Positions 56,169 through 64,000 of a DNA stretch of 64,000 nucleotides are shown piece after piece. The DNA lies in assembly GCA_000773965.1 (NCBI GenBank), contig JRUP01000004.1:124001-188000 (forward strand). The letters run 5' to 3'. How positions within the stretch are numbered: position 1 is the first letter of the stretch; every line of letters begins with the position of its first letter. The position numbers and the translations under genes are program-made. The stretch comes from Enterobacter cancerogenus (lineage in GTDB: Bacteria; Pseudomonadota; Gammaproteobacteria; Enterobacterales; Enterobacteriaceae). Below the pieces are notes generated by a model that was not told the origin of the DNA, searched no databases, and saw only the letters and a program-made list of their open reading frames with translations.

Positions 56169-56191
56169 CGTTTTGCCGCAGGAGACCGACA

Positions 56192-56854
56192 TTGAAGCCA
56201 CTGTACGAAGATTTGTGGATCTCCACCCCGGAATTTCCCGCCGAAGAGACGGCGCAAGATTTAATGATGCATGGCTTTATGCTGCGCCATCCGCGCGGCA
56301 ATCTGGTCATCGGCCGTGTCGAACATCCGCTCGATCATGAGTTTCTCAATGATGCGGGCGGGGTGATTCGCCACTACCTCACCCACTGGCATGAAGCCGC
56401 ACCCGGCGCCGTGGCGATCCAGCAGCGTTTTAATAGTGCGCTCTACTGTCACAGCCGTTCACTGGGGCCCGTCAGTCTGATTGTCGAACCTGATGAGACC
56501 TTCATTCAGCAGGAAAGCCACTTTGCTGATTTCCATCTGCTGCCCACACCCGGCCACACACCCGGCAGCTGCAGTTACCTTTATCACTCCCCGCTGGGCC
56601 AGACCTATCTGTTTGTGGGCGATACCTTAACCTGTGACTACAACCGCTGGATCAGCGTGTTGGTACCGGAGAGTAATCCGCTGGAGTTGCAGCAATCACT
56701 GGAGCTGTACCGCGCGCTGCGCCCGGATGTCGTGCTGATGAGTACCACGCGTGGTCACTTATCATGGGCCAAAGTCGATTTGCAGAGTTGGCTGGCGGCG
56801 ATTGATGAGGCAGAGCAATCGCCGCTGGATTTACGCCAGCAGCCACTGATCTAG
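56192..56854 (+). CDS. Metallo-beta-lactamase-fold protein with incomplete metal motif
   Basis: A 220-residue MBL-fold protein. The usual HxHxDH motif reads THWHEAAP: the first two histidines are kept but the DH pair is replaced by A-A. HLLPTPGHTPGSCSYLYH (third-histidine motif), FVGDTLTCDY (bridging aspartate) and MSTTRGHLSW near the end remain. At most one metal ion seems likely, so it may be a weak hydrolase or a non-catalytic relative. The start is a TTG with GGAG seven bases upstream. It follows ldcA and abuts the convergent GNAT gene. Confidence 0.78.
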   Translation: MKPLYEDLWISTPEFPAEETAQDLMMHGFMLRHPRGNLVIGRVEHPLDHEFLNDAGGVIRHYLTHWHEAAPGAVAIQQRFNSALYCHSRSLGPVSLIVEPDETFIQQESHFADFHLLPTPGHTPGSCSYLYHSPLGQTYLFVGDTLTCDYNRWISVLVPESNPLELQQSLELYRALRPDVVLMSTTRGHLSWAKVDLQSWLAAIDEAEQSPLDLRQQPLI

Positions 56855-57268
56855 CTACAGCGATTTACTGAGGTAATGACGCTGATGCAGACGCGGATAA
56901 TTATCGAGGCTAAAGCGTAAGGTGTAGCCCATCTTTTCATAGAACGGGCGCGCCTGGAAACTGGCCGTATCAACCTGCGCATAAAGGCAACCACGGGCGC
57001 GGGCTTCTGTTTCGGCGGCCTGAATCAACTGTGTACCAGCGCCCTGCCCACGTAACGCATCGCCGACCCATAGCAGGTCGATGCGCAGCCAGTTACCAAA
57101 GGTGGAACCGGTCAACCCGGCCAGCTTGCGGCCAGAAGAATCCTTAATGAAGACGCCAATCGCCTGCATCTCACTGGGATCGATAAAGCGGCTGTTATAT
57201 TCGGTGAGGCCGAGACGAACATCATCCAGATCCTCTGCGGTAACGGTGTCGGTTACGCTTAATTGCAT
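56855..57268 (-). CDS. GNAT-family N-acetyltransferase
   Basis: A 137-residue GNAT enzyme. After MQLSVTDTVTAEDLDDVRLGLTEYN come IDLLWVGDALRGQGAGTQLIQAAETEARARGC, which holds the acetyl-CoA loop RGQGAG, and ASFQARPFYEKMGYTLRF (motif B). The pattern is the RimI/YkkB-like small-molecule acetyltransferase group. The ATG at 57268 has AAGGAG six bases before it, much better than starts further upstream. Acceptor unknown. Confidence 0.88.
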   Translation of the reverse strand: MQLSVTDTVTAEDLDDVRLGLTEYNSRFIDPSEMQAIGVFIKDSSGRKLAGLTGSTFGNWLRIDLLWVGDALRGQGAGTQLIQAAETEARARGCLYAQVDTASFQARPFYEKMGYTLRFSLDNYPRLHQRHYLSKSL

Positions 57269-57290
57269 CGTCTTCTCCTTTGACAGGCAA

Positions 57291-57674
57291 CTATGAATTG
57301 GGGCGCTGGCTATCGTCGTAACGTTCCAGCGAAAGAATTTCCGCATCGCGTTTTTCGGTGCGATTGCAGGGGATGAGTTTATCGCTATCGGCATAGACAA
57401 AGAACGTATCGTCATTGTTTTTGTTCACAATCAGCTGATCGCCATTACGAAAACGCGTGATCGCCACTTTATCCCCGCCTTGCAAACGCGTGCGCTGTTG
57501 CCCTGCTGCAATTTGAAAATGACGTGTTGGCCACATCAGCGTACTTAAACCGTATTCCGCACGCGATACCGTCATGGTCGGGCGCCCCGGACAGGTAATT
57601 TGAAATTCGGTTTCGCTCCAGGCCGGCGCGATATGGCACGCCATTAAGCCAACGGCAATAGCTATCGCCTTCAT
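57291..57674 (-). CDS. Hypothetical secreted protein, 127 residues
   Basis: Unrecognised. A signal peptide ends IAPAWS before ETEFQITCPG. The mature part (about 107 residues) is beta-rich, with two cysteines (ITCPG, LIPCNR) that could form a periplasmic disulfide, and a charged tail EKRDAEILSLERYDDSQRPNS. GGAGA five bases before the ATG supports the start. Probably periplasmic; function unknown. Confidence 0.65.
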   Translation of the reverse strand: MKAIAIAVGLMACHIAPAWSETEFQITCPGRPTMTVSRAEYGLSTLMWPTRHFQIAAGQQRTRLQGGDKVAITRFRNGDQLIVNKNNDDTFFVYADSDKLIPCNRTEKRDAEILSLERYDDSQRPNS

Positions 57675-57806
57675 TGGGATCTCCGCTGAGGTTAGATGAT
57701 GATTTCGTTGGGTTTTATGCAGAGAAGCGTAACACAGAAAAAAGCGAGAAGACGAATAATGGCCCGTTGAGTACGGGCCTGCAAGGATAGAAGGTGAAAG
57801 AAAACG

Positions 57807-58028
57807 TTAGTTAACCGAGTTCATATCTTTGATTTGATTACGGTTTATCTGCTGTTCTTTACCATCAATATCTTTGTAAGTAATCATGCCGGTATCATCA
57901 TCCACTTTGGGTTTACCCTGTACCACAATGGTTTGTCCATCGGTGGTGTGCAGGACGTGATCGGATGCGCAGCCCGCCAGCAGCAGGCCAAGGCTAAAAG
58001 TACCAATTAAAAGCAGTGTCTTTTTCAT
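57807..58028 (-). CDS. YgdI/YgdR-family lipoprotein
   Basis: A 73-residue lipoprotein: signal peptide, lipobox LLAGCASD with cysteine at residue 20, and the family core HTTDGQTIVVQGKPKVDDDTGMITYKDIDGKEQQINRNQIKDM. This is the SH3-like YgdI/YgdR family, of unknown role; several paralogues are usual in enterobacteria. AGGAGGATGAG precedes the ATG. Confidence 0.92.
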   Translation of the reverse strand: MKKTLLLIGTFSLGLLLAGCASDHVLHTTDGQTIVVQGKPKVDDDTGMITYKDIDGKEQQINRNQIKDMNSVN

Positions 58029-58203
58029 CTCATCCTCCTTTTGGATTCACTGTCAGGTTTAGCACAGCGCGCAATAATGTGAACCAGGAGAAAGATTAAT
58101 CTGTGCAGAACAATCGCTGCGCATCAGCCGATATCGACTGAGCAGCAGCTATATTGCATGGATTTCCATCGCAAACGGATGGGGAAGGAATGACCGAAAG
58201 GGA

Positions 58204-58383
58204 TTACTCTGCTGCAACCTGTGCGGCGACTAACATTAACGCCAGACCCGCATCTTCCGGATCGAAGCCTTGCATCACTTCTTGTATGGCCGCTACACAG
58301 TTCATTACCTGCTTTTTTTTGTCGGCTTCTAATTTATCAATCGCGTGCTGAAGAATCATTAAACTGGCTTCTTCTTCTTTCAT
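58204..58383 (-). CDS. Hypothetical small protein, 59 residues
   Basis: Unrecognised small soluble helical protein: MKEEEASLMILQHAIDKLEADKKK, then VMNCVAAIQEVMQGF, then EDAGLALMLVAAQVAAE. Two or three amphipathic helices, acidic. A longer frame from 58455 adds Cys-containing residues with no site; the inner ATG has AAGGGC eight bases upstream. Function unknown. Confidence 0.55.
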   Translation of the reverse strand: MKEEEASLMILQHAIDKLEADKKKQVMNCVAAIQEVMQGFDPEDAGLALMLVAAQVAAE

Positions 58384-58585
58384 AGATTTGCCCTTGTTTT
58401 GCTTACCTGATGCGCAACGCTGGCAAGAATAACGTTTATCTGCTACCAAAGTCACCCCTTTACATTCTTACCGCTTAACGATTAAGCAAATGACAAATGG
58501 GAAGCGGTGCCAGACCTGCTATGATCAGCATATCAGTGGGCATTGACGGGCCACTGCAAACAAGGAATCGAACCAGGACAGGATC

Positions 58586-58915
58586 ATGTTGCGAATCACG
58601 GTAGTACTCACCCTTTTATTATTGGCTGGTTGCAGCTCCACGCCCAAAGGTGTCGACTGCCCGGGCGAAGTCGCGACCATTTATGGACAATCAATGGGGC
58701 AGACGCAGGCACGCATTTTCGATTTGGTGAATGCCTTTACGGTCACGCGTGATGGCGTGGCGGTGAAAAGTGGCACATTGCACTCCAGCGATCGTTTCCA
58801 ATATGTCCCTTCTGCTGTGACGCCTGAGGGCTTCACCGCTCAGCGGCTGTCAGATAAGCAATTCCGTCTGATCAACCCTTATCAGAACACCATGATTACC
58901 TGGACGTGCCCTTAA
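58586..58915 (+). CDS. Hypothetical lipoprotein, 109 residues
   Basis: The N-terminus MLRITVVLTLLLLAGCSSTPKG carries a lipobox LAGC with cysteine at residue 16, so it is a lipoprotein. The mature part has two more cysteines (VDCPGEVA and the terminal WTCP), possibly a disulfide, and a beta-rich pattern (RIFDLVNAFTVTRDGVAVKSGTLHSSDRFQYVP). Family not recognised. Confidence 0.68.
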   Translation: MLRITVVLTLLLLAGCSSTPKGVDCPGEVATIYGQSMGQTQARIFDLVNAFTVTRDGVAVKSGTLHSSDRFQYVPSAVTPEGFTAQRLSDKQFRLINPYQNTMITWTCP

Positions 58916-58975
58916 ACGTGCTTAGCCGGGAAAGATGGTTTATTGTCAGGCTTCCTCACGCTGCGGACCTGTACT

Positions 58976-59527
58976 ATGGAAAAGAGTCTGGACAATAACG
59001 GCTACATCGATTTCCCCTTCCCCGCTTCCACCAATGCGGATGGTTCGGTGAATCCTTGTGGATTTGACCTCACGCTGGAGACCGATCGCATCGACGAAAT
59101 CTCAGCGGGTAAACATTCCGAAAATTTACGGCGTTTACTGGAAGAGGTGAATTTGCAGGAGGGGGTATTTATGACCTTAGCCTGTGACTGGCAGCAGCGT
59201 GATGACGGCGTGTGCGGATTTATCGATGTGGCATTACGCCCGGCGCTATCGAGTGGCAGCAGTGAGGAGACGCAAAGCTTGGATCAGGCATTTGAACTCT
59301 ATCTGAGCCGACAAGAGAAACAGCACAACATGCAGAGCGGCACCCTGGTCAATTATGCCCGCGCCGTGCTGGATTGGGGCTGGTCACCTTTGCATCAGCG
59401 TCATATGCGCTATGAGAAAGTCACCATTCGCTATTATTGTCAGCAAGCCGACGATGCCGAGTGGTGTTTCGATCATCTACGCCATTTTTTAGTGACCTGG
59501 TATCCGGCTTATCGCGGAAATCCCTAA
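58976..59527 (+). CDS. Hypothetical protein, 183 residues
   Basis: Unrecognised acidic soluble protein: MEKSLDNNGYIDFPFPASTN, then a helical region ISAGKHSENLRRLLEEVNL, then FMTLACDWQQ, SLDQAFELYLSRQEKQH and WGWSPLHQRHMRYEKVTIRYYCQQ. Rich in tryptophan and aromatics but without signal peptide or membrane segment. The start is uncertain, as no strong ribosome site precedes the ATG. It follows the lipoprotein gene by 60 bases on the same strand. Confidence 0.6.
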   Translation: MEKSLDNNGYIDFPFPASTNADGSVNPCGFDLTLETDRIDEISAGKHSENLRRLLEEVNLQEGVFMTLACDWQQRDDGVCGFIDVALRPALSSGSSEETQSLDQAFELYLSRQEKQHNMQSGTLVNYARAVLDWGWSPLHQRHMRYEKVTIRYYCQQADDAEWCFDHLRHFLVTWYPAYRGNP

Positions 59528-59552
59528 GGGCGTCTCGTGACACCCTTAGGGA

Positions 59553-59759
59553 TTAGGGTTTGACCAGACGAATCGCATGCTCCAGCATCCGCTGTTCGTC
59601 GCGTTCATCATGCGCGCGATGGTGGCGGGTTCGCTGCAATAAATCGGTGATTTCAGCGCGTTTGGTTTCGTGGCCACATTCGGATAGGACAATCACCGCG
59701 TCGCCAATGACCCGACACACTTCATCGTAATCGTCTTCACTTAATACATCACGTTTCAT
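59553..59759 (-). CDS. Hypothetical small protein, 68 residues
   Basis: A 68-residue helical protein, MKRDVLSEDDYDEVCRVIGDAVIVLSECGHETKRAEI then DLLQRTRHHRAHDERDEQ and MLEHAIRLVKP. An excellent site (AGGAGGAGAG) precedes the ATG, so translation is likely. It looks like one of the small DUF families of Enterobacterales with a repeated two-helix unit, but I cannot name it. Confidence 0.65.
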   Translation of the reverse strand: MKRDVLSEDDYDEVCRVIGDAVIVLSECGHETKRAEITDLLQRTRHHRAHDERDEQRMLEHAIRLVKP

Positions 59760-59942
59760 CTCTCCTCCTGGTGTGACACGGCCTGATTTCCGCAAATCAA
59801 AAGGCCTGCTACTTCGTTTAAGCCTGGACAGAGTTCAACAATCCTGCAAACCACTGTTACAACCTCGTTGGCCTGCGGGTTGCTGGTCTGAAAATCTGTG
59901 ACTACGCTGAATCGTAATATTCACAACCAGCAGGGAGTCATC

Positions 59943-60191
59943 ATGACTGATAAAGCGGAAGCAAAATTGAATGAAGCAGCGGGCGCAGTTGAAGAAAAAA
60001 TCGGGGAATGGACCGGCTCTCGCAAACATCAGGCTAAAGGTGCCGCGCGTCGTTATCCCGCGCAAGCCAGTTATGCTGTGCAGGATGCAGCAGATTGCGT
60101 GGTCAAATCGGTACGTGATAATCCGGCAACTGGCCTGGCGGTAGCGGCCAGCATCGGCATTATTGTCGGTTTCCTGCTGGGCAGGAAATAA
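59943..60191 (+). CDS. CsbD-like protein with an ElaB/YqjD-type membrane anchor
   Basis: An 82-residue protein joining two stress-protein patterns. Residues 1-40 are CsbD-like (KAEAKLNEAAGAVEEKIGEWTGSRKHQAKGAAR). Residues 55-82 match the C-terminal anchor of the DUF883 (ElaB/YqjD) group: VRDNPATGLAVAASIGIIVGFLLGRK, a glycine-zipper-like membrane helix after a basic amphipathic part. E. coli DUF883 proteins bind ribosomes at the membrane in stationary phase. GGGAG lies seven bases before the ATG. The hybrid layout is inferred from pattern only. Confidence 0.75.
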   Translation: MTDKAEAKLNEAAGAVEEKIGEWTGSRKHQAKGAARRYPAQASYAVQDAADCVVKSVRDNPATGLAVAASIGIIVGFLLGRK

Positions 60192-60223
60192 GCGGCGCTG
60201 GGGGGCCTTCATGGCCCCAACGC

Positions 60224-60421
60224 TTATTGATGATGACCGACCTCATCCAACCTTTCCTGAATATGTTCATCCGGCGTCTCTGCCACATCAGCCGTGCTGT
60301 TATTCACATCCAGATGACGCCCCTGGTGCACAGTGATACTCACTGGCACGTCAGGTAATTGCGCACAGCTGCCAAATGACACCAGTAAAAAGAACCACGC
60401 GGCTAATGACGTCTTTGCCAT
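60224..60421 (-). CDS. Hypothetical small exported protein, 65 residues
   Basis: The N-terminus MAKTSLAAWFFLLVSFGSC is a signal peptide; FGSC could be an atypical lipobox, or it may be cleaved as secreted. The mature part is AQLPDVPVSITVHQGRHLDVNNSTADVAETPDEHIQERLDEV, acidic. Not recognised. An alternative start six codons upstream exists. Confidence 0.55.
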   Translation of the reverse strand: MAKTSLAAWFFLLVSFGSCAQLPDVPVSITVHQGRHLDVNNSTADVAETPDEHIQERLDEVGHHQ

Positions 60422-60521
60422 CTTCACTTCCACCCACACTGTTTTGAGTCGGGCCAGATTGCCTGACAGAGTGCAAATTAGCGTCAGTGCTGCGCAAAGC
60501 TGTGTGGGAAGATGTGAGCAA

Positions 60522-60719
60522 TCAGGCTTGCGAACGGCGTGCTTTGAAGCGCGCCACCATGGTCATCAATGCCTGATAAATCAATCCAGCGTACAAGCTT
60601 TTCACCACCACCATACTGATGGCCTCACCCTGCGCCTGCCACGAAGTGAACCACATGAAAATGCCCCACAGCAGCGAAAACAGCAACCAGCCCTTAACGA
60701 ATTTGATGACACCTTGCAT
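60522..60719 (-). CDS. Hypothetical inner-membrane protein, 65 residues
   Basis: A small membrane protein with two hydrophobic segments (GWLLFSLLWGIFMWFTSW and MVVVKSLYAGLIYQALMTMVA) and a basic C-terminus FKARRSQA, which should face the cytoplasm. GGAGG four to five bases before the ATG at 60719 supports that start. Not recognised. Divergent from the channel gene. Confidence 0.6.
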   Translation of the reverse strand: MQGVIKFVKGWLLFSLLWGIFMWFTSWQAQGEAISMVVVKSLYAGLIYQALMTMVARFKARRSQA

Positions 60720-60919
60720 ACCACCTCCAGAATCTGAAGCGCAGAACATAGCGGGTTTTGCCGGAAAAGGCACGACGAGGGGTTCATGGATGCTATCTGT
60801 TTCAAAGTTTTGCGAAATGTATTGTCAGGCGCGAACCGCCGTTAAGAAATTGCGCACTTGTCGCATACAGTATGATCACAGTTTGTGATTGAATCCCCGC
60901 CATCGTTGTCAGGCATGTT

Positions 60920-62182
60920 GTGAATATGAATTATTTAAGCGATATCCAGAAATTTATTGAGAGTAACACCCTGCTATCCACCACTTTTAGCTTGCTGCTG
61001 CTGGTGATTGCGGGGATGGTGACGCATCTGATCTGCAAATTCTTTGTGGTGAAGGTGGTGCGCAAGGTCTTCTTCAGCACACACAAAAAACAGGTTCCAC
61101 TTGATAAAGATGTGCGGCTATCTGAAAAGCTCTCAAACTTTATTCCGGTGATCACGGTCTATTACCTGCTGCAGTTTATGCCAGATCTGCCCGAGCATCT
61201 GCTGATTGCTATTAAGACTATTTGCGGCATTTTGTTCTTTGTTTATCTGTCGCTGTTCTTCACAGAAGTGCTGGAGATTGTTAACAACTCCTACTCCCGC
61301 AAATCAAAGCGTAAGAATCACTCGATCAAGGGCTATATTCAGGTCGGCAAAATCCTGGTGCACATTATTTCGGCGATCATGATTCTGGCCATTATGTCGA
61401 ATAAATCTCCAGTGATTATTATCTCGAGTTTGGGTGCGGTTGCTGCGGTATTGATGTTGGTGTTCCAGCACACCTTAATGTCGCTGGTGGCGAATATTCA
61501 GGTGTCATCCAACGATGTGCTGCAACTTGGTGACTGGATTGAGATGCCGGATAAAGGTATTAGCGGCGAAGTGATTGATATTGCACTGCACACCATTACG
61601 CTGCGTAACTGGGATAACACTTTGTCACGCATCCCGACGAAAAACTTCCTCACCGAAACCTACACCAACTGGCAGGCGATGTTCTCCTCCGGCGCGCGCC
61701 GTATTATGCGTAGCTTCCACCTCGACCAAATGTCGATTCGCTTTCTCGATCACGAACTCATTCAGCAGATGAGCCAGATTCGCGGTGTTAACGAACAGCT
61801 TTCATCGTTAATGGATGGACGAGACAGCAATGCCGTGGGTGACCGCTGGTTTGCCGAAAATGGCATGACTAACTTGACGGTGTTCCGCAAATATCTCACC
61901 GCGTGGCTGTCGCAGCGCGATGATATTAAGCAGGATATGTATATCGTGGTGCGCACCATGAAGCCCTCGCCGGAAGGCTTGCCGGTAGAAGTCTATTGCT
62001 TCACCTCGTCGATATTTTGGGTGGAGTATGAGAATTCGCAATCAGCGATCTTTGAATATATCTATGCGATTGTCGGCCAGTTTGGCCTGCGCATGTATCA
62101 GCATCCGGGCGGCAATGATTTCTGGCGCTTGTCGCAGCAGCATGCGTCATCCGCCAAATCCGTTGAACAGCAGGCCGATTAA
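60920..62182 (+). CDS. ybdG: MscS-type mechanosensitive channel (YbdG-like)
   Basis: A 420-residue mechanosensitive channel close to E. coli YbdG (415), the miniconductance MscM-type channel. Membrane segments lie in the first 190 residues; the pore-lining helix of the MscS domain is SKSPVIIISSLGAVAAVLMLVFQHTLMSLVANIQVS, followed by the beta domain DVLQLGDWIEMPDKGISGEVIDIALHTITLRNWDNTLSRIPTKNFL. Used in response to moderate osmotic downshift. The GTG at 60920 and the ATG at 60926 are both possible starts. Confidence 0.88.
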   Translation: MNMNYLSDIQKFIESNTLLSTTFSLLLLVIAGMVTHLICKFFVVKVVRKVFFSTHKKQVPLDKDVRLSEKLSNFIPVITVYYLLQFMPDLPEHLLIAIKTICGILFFVYLSLFFTEVLEIVNNSYSRKSKRKNHSIKGYIQVGKILVHIISAIMILAIMSNKSPVIIISSLGAVAAVLMLVFQHTLMSLVANIQVSSNDVLQLGDWIEMPDKGISGEVIDIALHTITLRNWDNTLSRIPTKNFLTETYTNWQAMFSSGARRIMRSFHLDQMSIRFLDHELIQQMSQIRGVNEQLSSLMDGRDSNAVGDRWFAENGMTNLTVFRKYLTAWLSQRDDIKQDMYIVVRTMKPSPEGLPVEVYCFTSSIFWVEYENSQSAIFEYIYAIVGQFGLRMYQHPGGNDFWRLSQQHASSAKSVEQQAD

Positions 62183-62191
62183 CTTAGCACA

Positions 62192-62218
62192 TAAAAAAAC
62201 GGGAGCCATGGGCTCCCG
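62192..62218 (-). terminator. Rho-independent terminator of icd
   Basis: GGGAGCC-CAT-GGCTCCC stem followed on the minus strand by seven T residues (AAAAAAA at 62193-62199 on the plus strand). It lies just after the icd stop and is symmetrical enough to end the channel transcript too. Confidence 0.9.
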
Positions 62219-62241
62219 TCTCAATTTCTGGCAGGCAGAAA

Positions 62242-63492
62242 TTACATGTTCGCGATGATCGCGTCACCAAACTCTGAACATTTCAGCAGTTTAGCGCCAT
62301 CCATCAGACGCTCGAAGTCATAGGTCACGGTCTTAGCAGCGATTGCGCCTTCCATGCCTTTAACAATCAGGTCTGCAGCTTCGAACCACTCCATATGACG
62401 CAGCATCATTTCTGCGGACAGGATAACGGAACCTGGGTTCACTTTATCCTGACCCGCATACTTAGGTGCAGTACCGTGGGTTGCTTCGAACAGTGCGCAC
62501 TCGTCACCGATGTTCGCGCCAGGTGCGATACCGATACCACCAACCTGTGCCGCCAGGGCATCAGAGATGTAGTCACCGTTCAGGTTCATACAGGCGATAA
62601 CGTCGTATTCTGCTGGACGCAACAGGATCTGCTGCAGGAAGGCGTCAGCGATCACGTCTTTAACGATGATTTCTTTGCCAGTGTTTGGATTCTTGAACTT
62701 CATCCATGGACCGCCATCGATCAGCTCGCCGCCGAACTCTTCTTTCACCAACTGGTAGCCCCAGTCTTTGAATGAGCCTTCGGTGAACTTCATGATGTTG
62801 CCTTTGTGAACCAGGGTCAGAGAATCACGATCGTTGGTGATGGTGTACTCAACCGCTGCGCGTACCAGACGCTTGGTGCCCGCTTCAGAGCACGGCTTCA
62901 CGCCGATACCACACTGCTCAGGGAAGCGAATTTTCTTCACGCCCATTTCTTCGCGCAGGAACTTGATCACTTTGTCCGCTTCTGGCGTGCCCGCTTTCCA
63001 CTCGATACCCGCATAGATATCTTCTGAGTTCTCACGGAAGATCACCATGTCGGTATCTTCTGGGCGTTTAACCGGGCTTGGAGTGCCGGTGTAGTAGCGA
63101 ACCGGACGCAGACACACGTACAGATCCAGCTCCTGACGCAGCGCCACGTTCAGAGAACGAATACCGCCGCCAACTGGCGTAGTCAGTGGGCCTTTGATGG
63201 CAACGCGGTACTCTTTGATTAAATCGAGGGTTTCTTGCGGCAGCCAGACGTCCTGGCCGTAAAGTTCTACTGATTTCTCACCAGTATAAATTTCCATCCA
63301 GGAAATTTTGCGCTCGCCGTTGTAGGCTTTCTTCACAGCGGCATCAACCACTTTCAGCATAACAGGGGAAACATCAACGCCGATGCCATCACCTTCGATG
63401 TAAGGAATGACTGGGTTATTCGGAACAGTGAGTTTGCCCTGAACCAGGGTGATTTTTTGACCTTCCGCCGGAACAACTACTTTGCTTTCCAT
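62242..63492 (-). CDS. icd: NADP-dependent isocitrate dehydrogenase
   Basis: A 416-residue TCA-cycle enzyme that oxidises isocitrate to 2-oxoglutarate with NADP, almost identical in layout to E. coli Icd (416): [29 protein letters not shown], the phosphorylation site serine in [13 protein letters not shown] that AceK targets, [14 protein letters not shown], and [29 protein letters not shown]. It is divergent from rluE. Confidence 0.98.
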   Translation of the reverse strand: MESKVVVPAEGQKITLVQGKLTVPNNPVIPYIEGDGIGVDVSPVMLKVVDAAVKKAYNGERKISWMEIYTGEKSVELYGQDVWLPQETLDLIKEYRVAIKGPLTTPVGGGIRSLNVALRQELDLYVCLRPVRYYTGTPSPVKRPEDTDMVIFRENSEDIYAGIEWKAGTPEADKVIKFLREEMGVKKIRFPEQCGIGVKPCSEAGTKRLVRAAVEYTITNDRDSLTLVHKGNIMKFTEGSFKDWGYQLVKEEFGGELIDGGPWMKFKNPNTGKEIIVKDVIADAFLQQILLRPAEYDVIACMNLNGDYISDALAAQVGGIGIAPGANIGDECALFEATHGTAPKYAGQDKVNPGSVILSAEMMLRHMEWFEAADLIVKGMEGAIAAKTVTYDFERLMDGAKLLKCSEFGDAIIANM

Positions 63493-63623
63493 CAACCTCT
63501 CCTTCGAGCGATTTTTTGTTAATGATTTGTAAGATGCGGGTCAATACTACTTGAATATTTCCGCTACGCCAATCACCGCAGTTTCGCGTTATAATGCGCC
63601 GATTGTTTCTTACTGCAAAGCCC

Positions 63624-64000
63624 ATGCGAAAAACTTCTCAACGAATTCACCAGGATAAACGTCCAAACACCGCAGCACGCCAGCCCGTGCGCCGTGGCAC
63701 ACGTCCAAAAGGACCGCGACGCGTCATACTCTTTAACAAACCTTTCGATGTTTTACCGCAGTTCAGTGATGAAGCGGGACGCCGCACGCTCAAGGATTTC
63801 GTGCCGGTTAGCGACGTTTATGCCGCCGGCCGCCTCGATCGCGACAGCGAAGGTTTGATGATTCTGACCAACGATGGTGCGCTACAGGCGCAACTGACTC
63901 AGCCCGGAAAGCGCACCGGAAAAATCTATTATGTGCAGATTGAAGGTGCACCACAGGAATCAGATTTATCCCTGTTACGCAACGGCGTCACCCTCAATGA
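63624..64000 (+). CDS. rluE: 23S rRNA pseudouridine(2457) synthase, 5' part
   Basis: An incomplete gene cut by the right edge; about 125 codons are present. The protein starts [20 protein letters not shown] with a basic tail, then [30 protein letters not shown] and the catalytic motif [21 protein letters not shown] with the essential aspartate. It then continues [11 protein letters not shown]. This is the RsuA/RluE family; the divergent position next to icd matches rluE of E. coli. Confidence 0.93.
   Translation, partial: MRKTSQRIHQDKRPNTAARQPVRRGTRPKGPRRVILFNKPFDVLPQFSDEAGRRTLKDFVPVSDVYAAGRLDRDSEGLMILTNDGALQAQLTQPGKRTGKIYYVQIEGAPQESDLSLLRNGVTLN

Overview
The window looks like chromosomal DNA of an enterobacterium of the Erwiniaceae, most probably Pantoea or a close relative. 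This rests on the similarity of the housekeeping genes to Escherichia coli (icd next to divergent rluE, ghrA-ycdX-ycdY, treA, ymgE, ycgR, emtA, ldcA, umuDC, otsBA) combined with Erwiniaceae-style accessory genes. No rRNA, tRNA, CRISPR array, intact insertion sequence or complete prophage was seen. The genus call is an inference from gene content and was not tested by a search.

Layout. 0-10.9 kb: trehalose synthesis (otsB-otsA), an outer-membrane barrel, a GNAT enzyme, a YeiH-type exporter, small hypotheticals, a remnant of rtcR, a DsrE-like exported protein, the SOS operon umuDC under a near-perfect LexA box, and alaE. 10.9-18 kb: an AT-richer accessory stretch with small orphan genes, a YmgB/AriR-like protein, an SDR oxidoreductase, paired-hairpin repeats and a tightly coupled two-gene operon (DGQHR/ParB-like protein plus a protein with a HEPN-type R-N-x3-H motif) that looks like an uncharacterised defence or toxin-type system. 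18-19.9 kb: a P-loop kinase, a flavin reductase-like protein and msrA.

19.9-30.1 kb is a self-contained C4-dicarboxylate/fumarate respiration module: the DcuS-DcuR two-component system, a cytoplasmic ApbE flavin transferase, a 926-residue fused NADH:fumarate reductase (OYE, FMN-binding and fumarate reductase domains), a CitT-type dicarboxylate antiporter and a class I fumarase. Two FNR-type boxes lie in the divergent promoter region between the reductase and the transporter. 30-40 kb: an arylsulfotransferase-like protein, an aldehyde dehydrogenase, a methyltransferase, a glutamine amidotransferase-like protein, an EamA exporter, a CoA-transferase with apparently swapped domain order, and the conserved ghrA-ycdX-ycdY block.

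40-56.2 kb corresponds to the E. coli treA-ymgE-ycgR-emtA-ldcA segment, but with two accessory insertions: a Fur-box-preceded TonB-dependent receptor between treA and ymgE, and an 8.8-kb sugar cassette between ycgR and emtA. The cassette holds an RbsABC-like transporter, a DUF2291 lipoprotein, a split transketolase, an FGGY kinase and a SorC-type regulator; its two operons share an identical palindromic operator candidate. 56-61 kb carries a metallo-beta-lactamase-fold protein and a run of small, mostly envelope-associated proteins of unknown function. The right edge holds a YbdG-type mechanosensitive channel, icd and the 5' part of rluE, which runs off the window.
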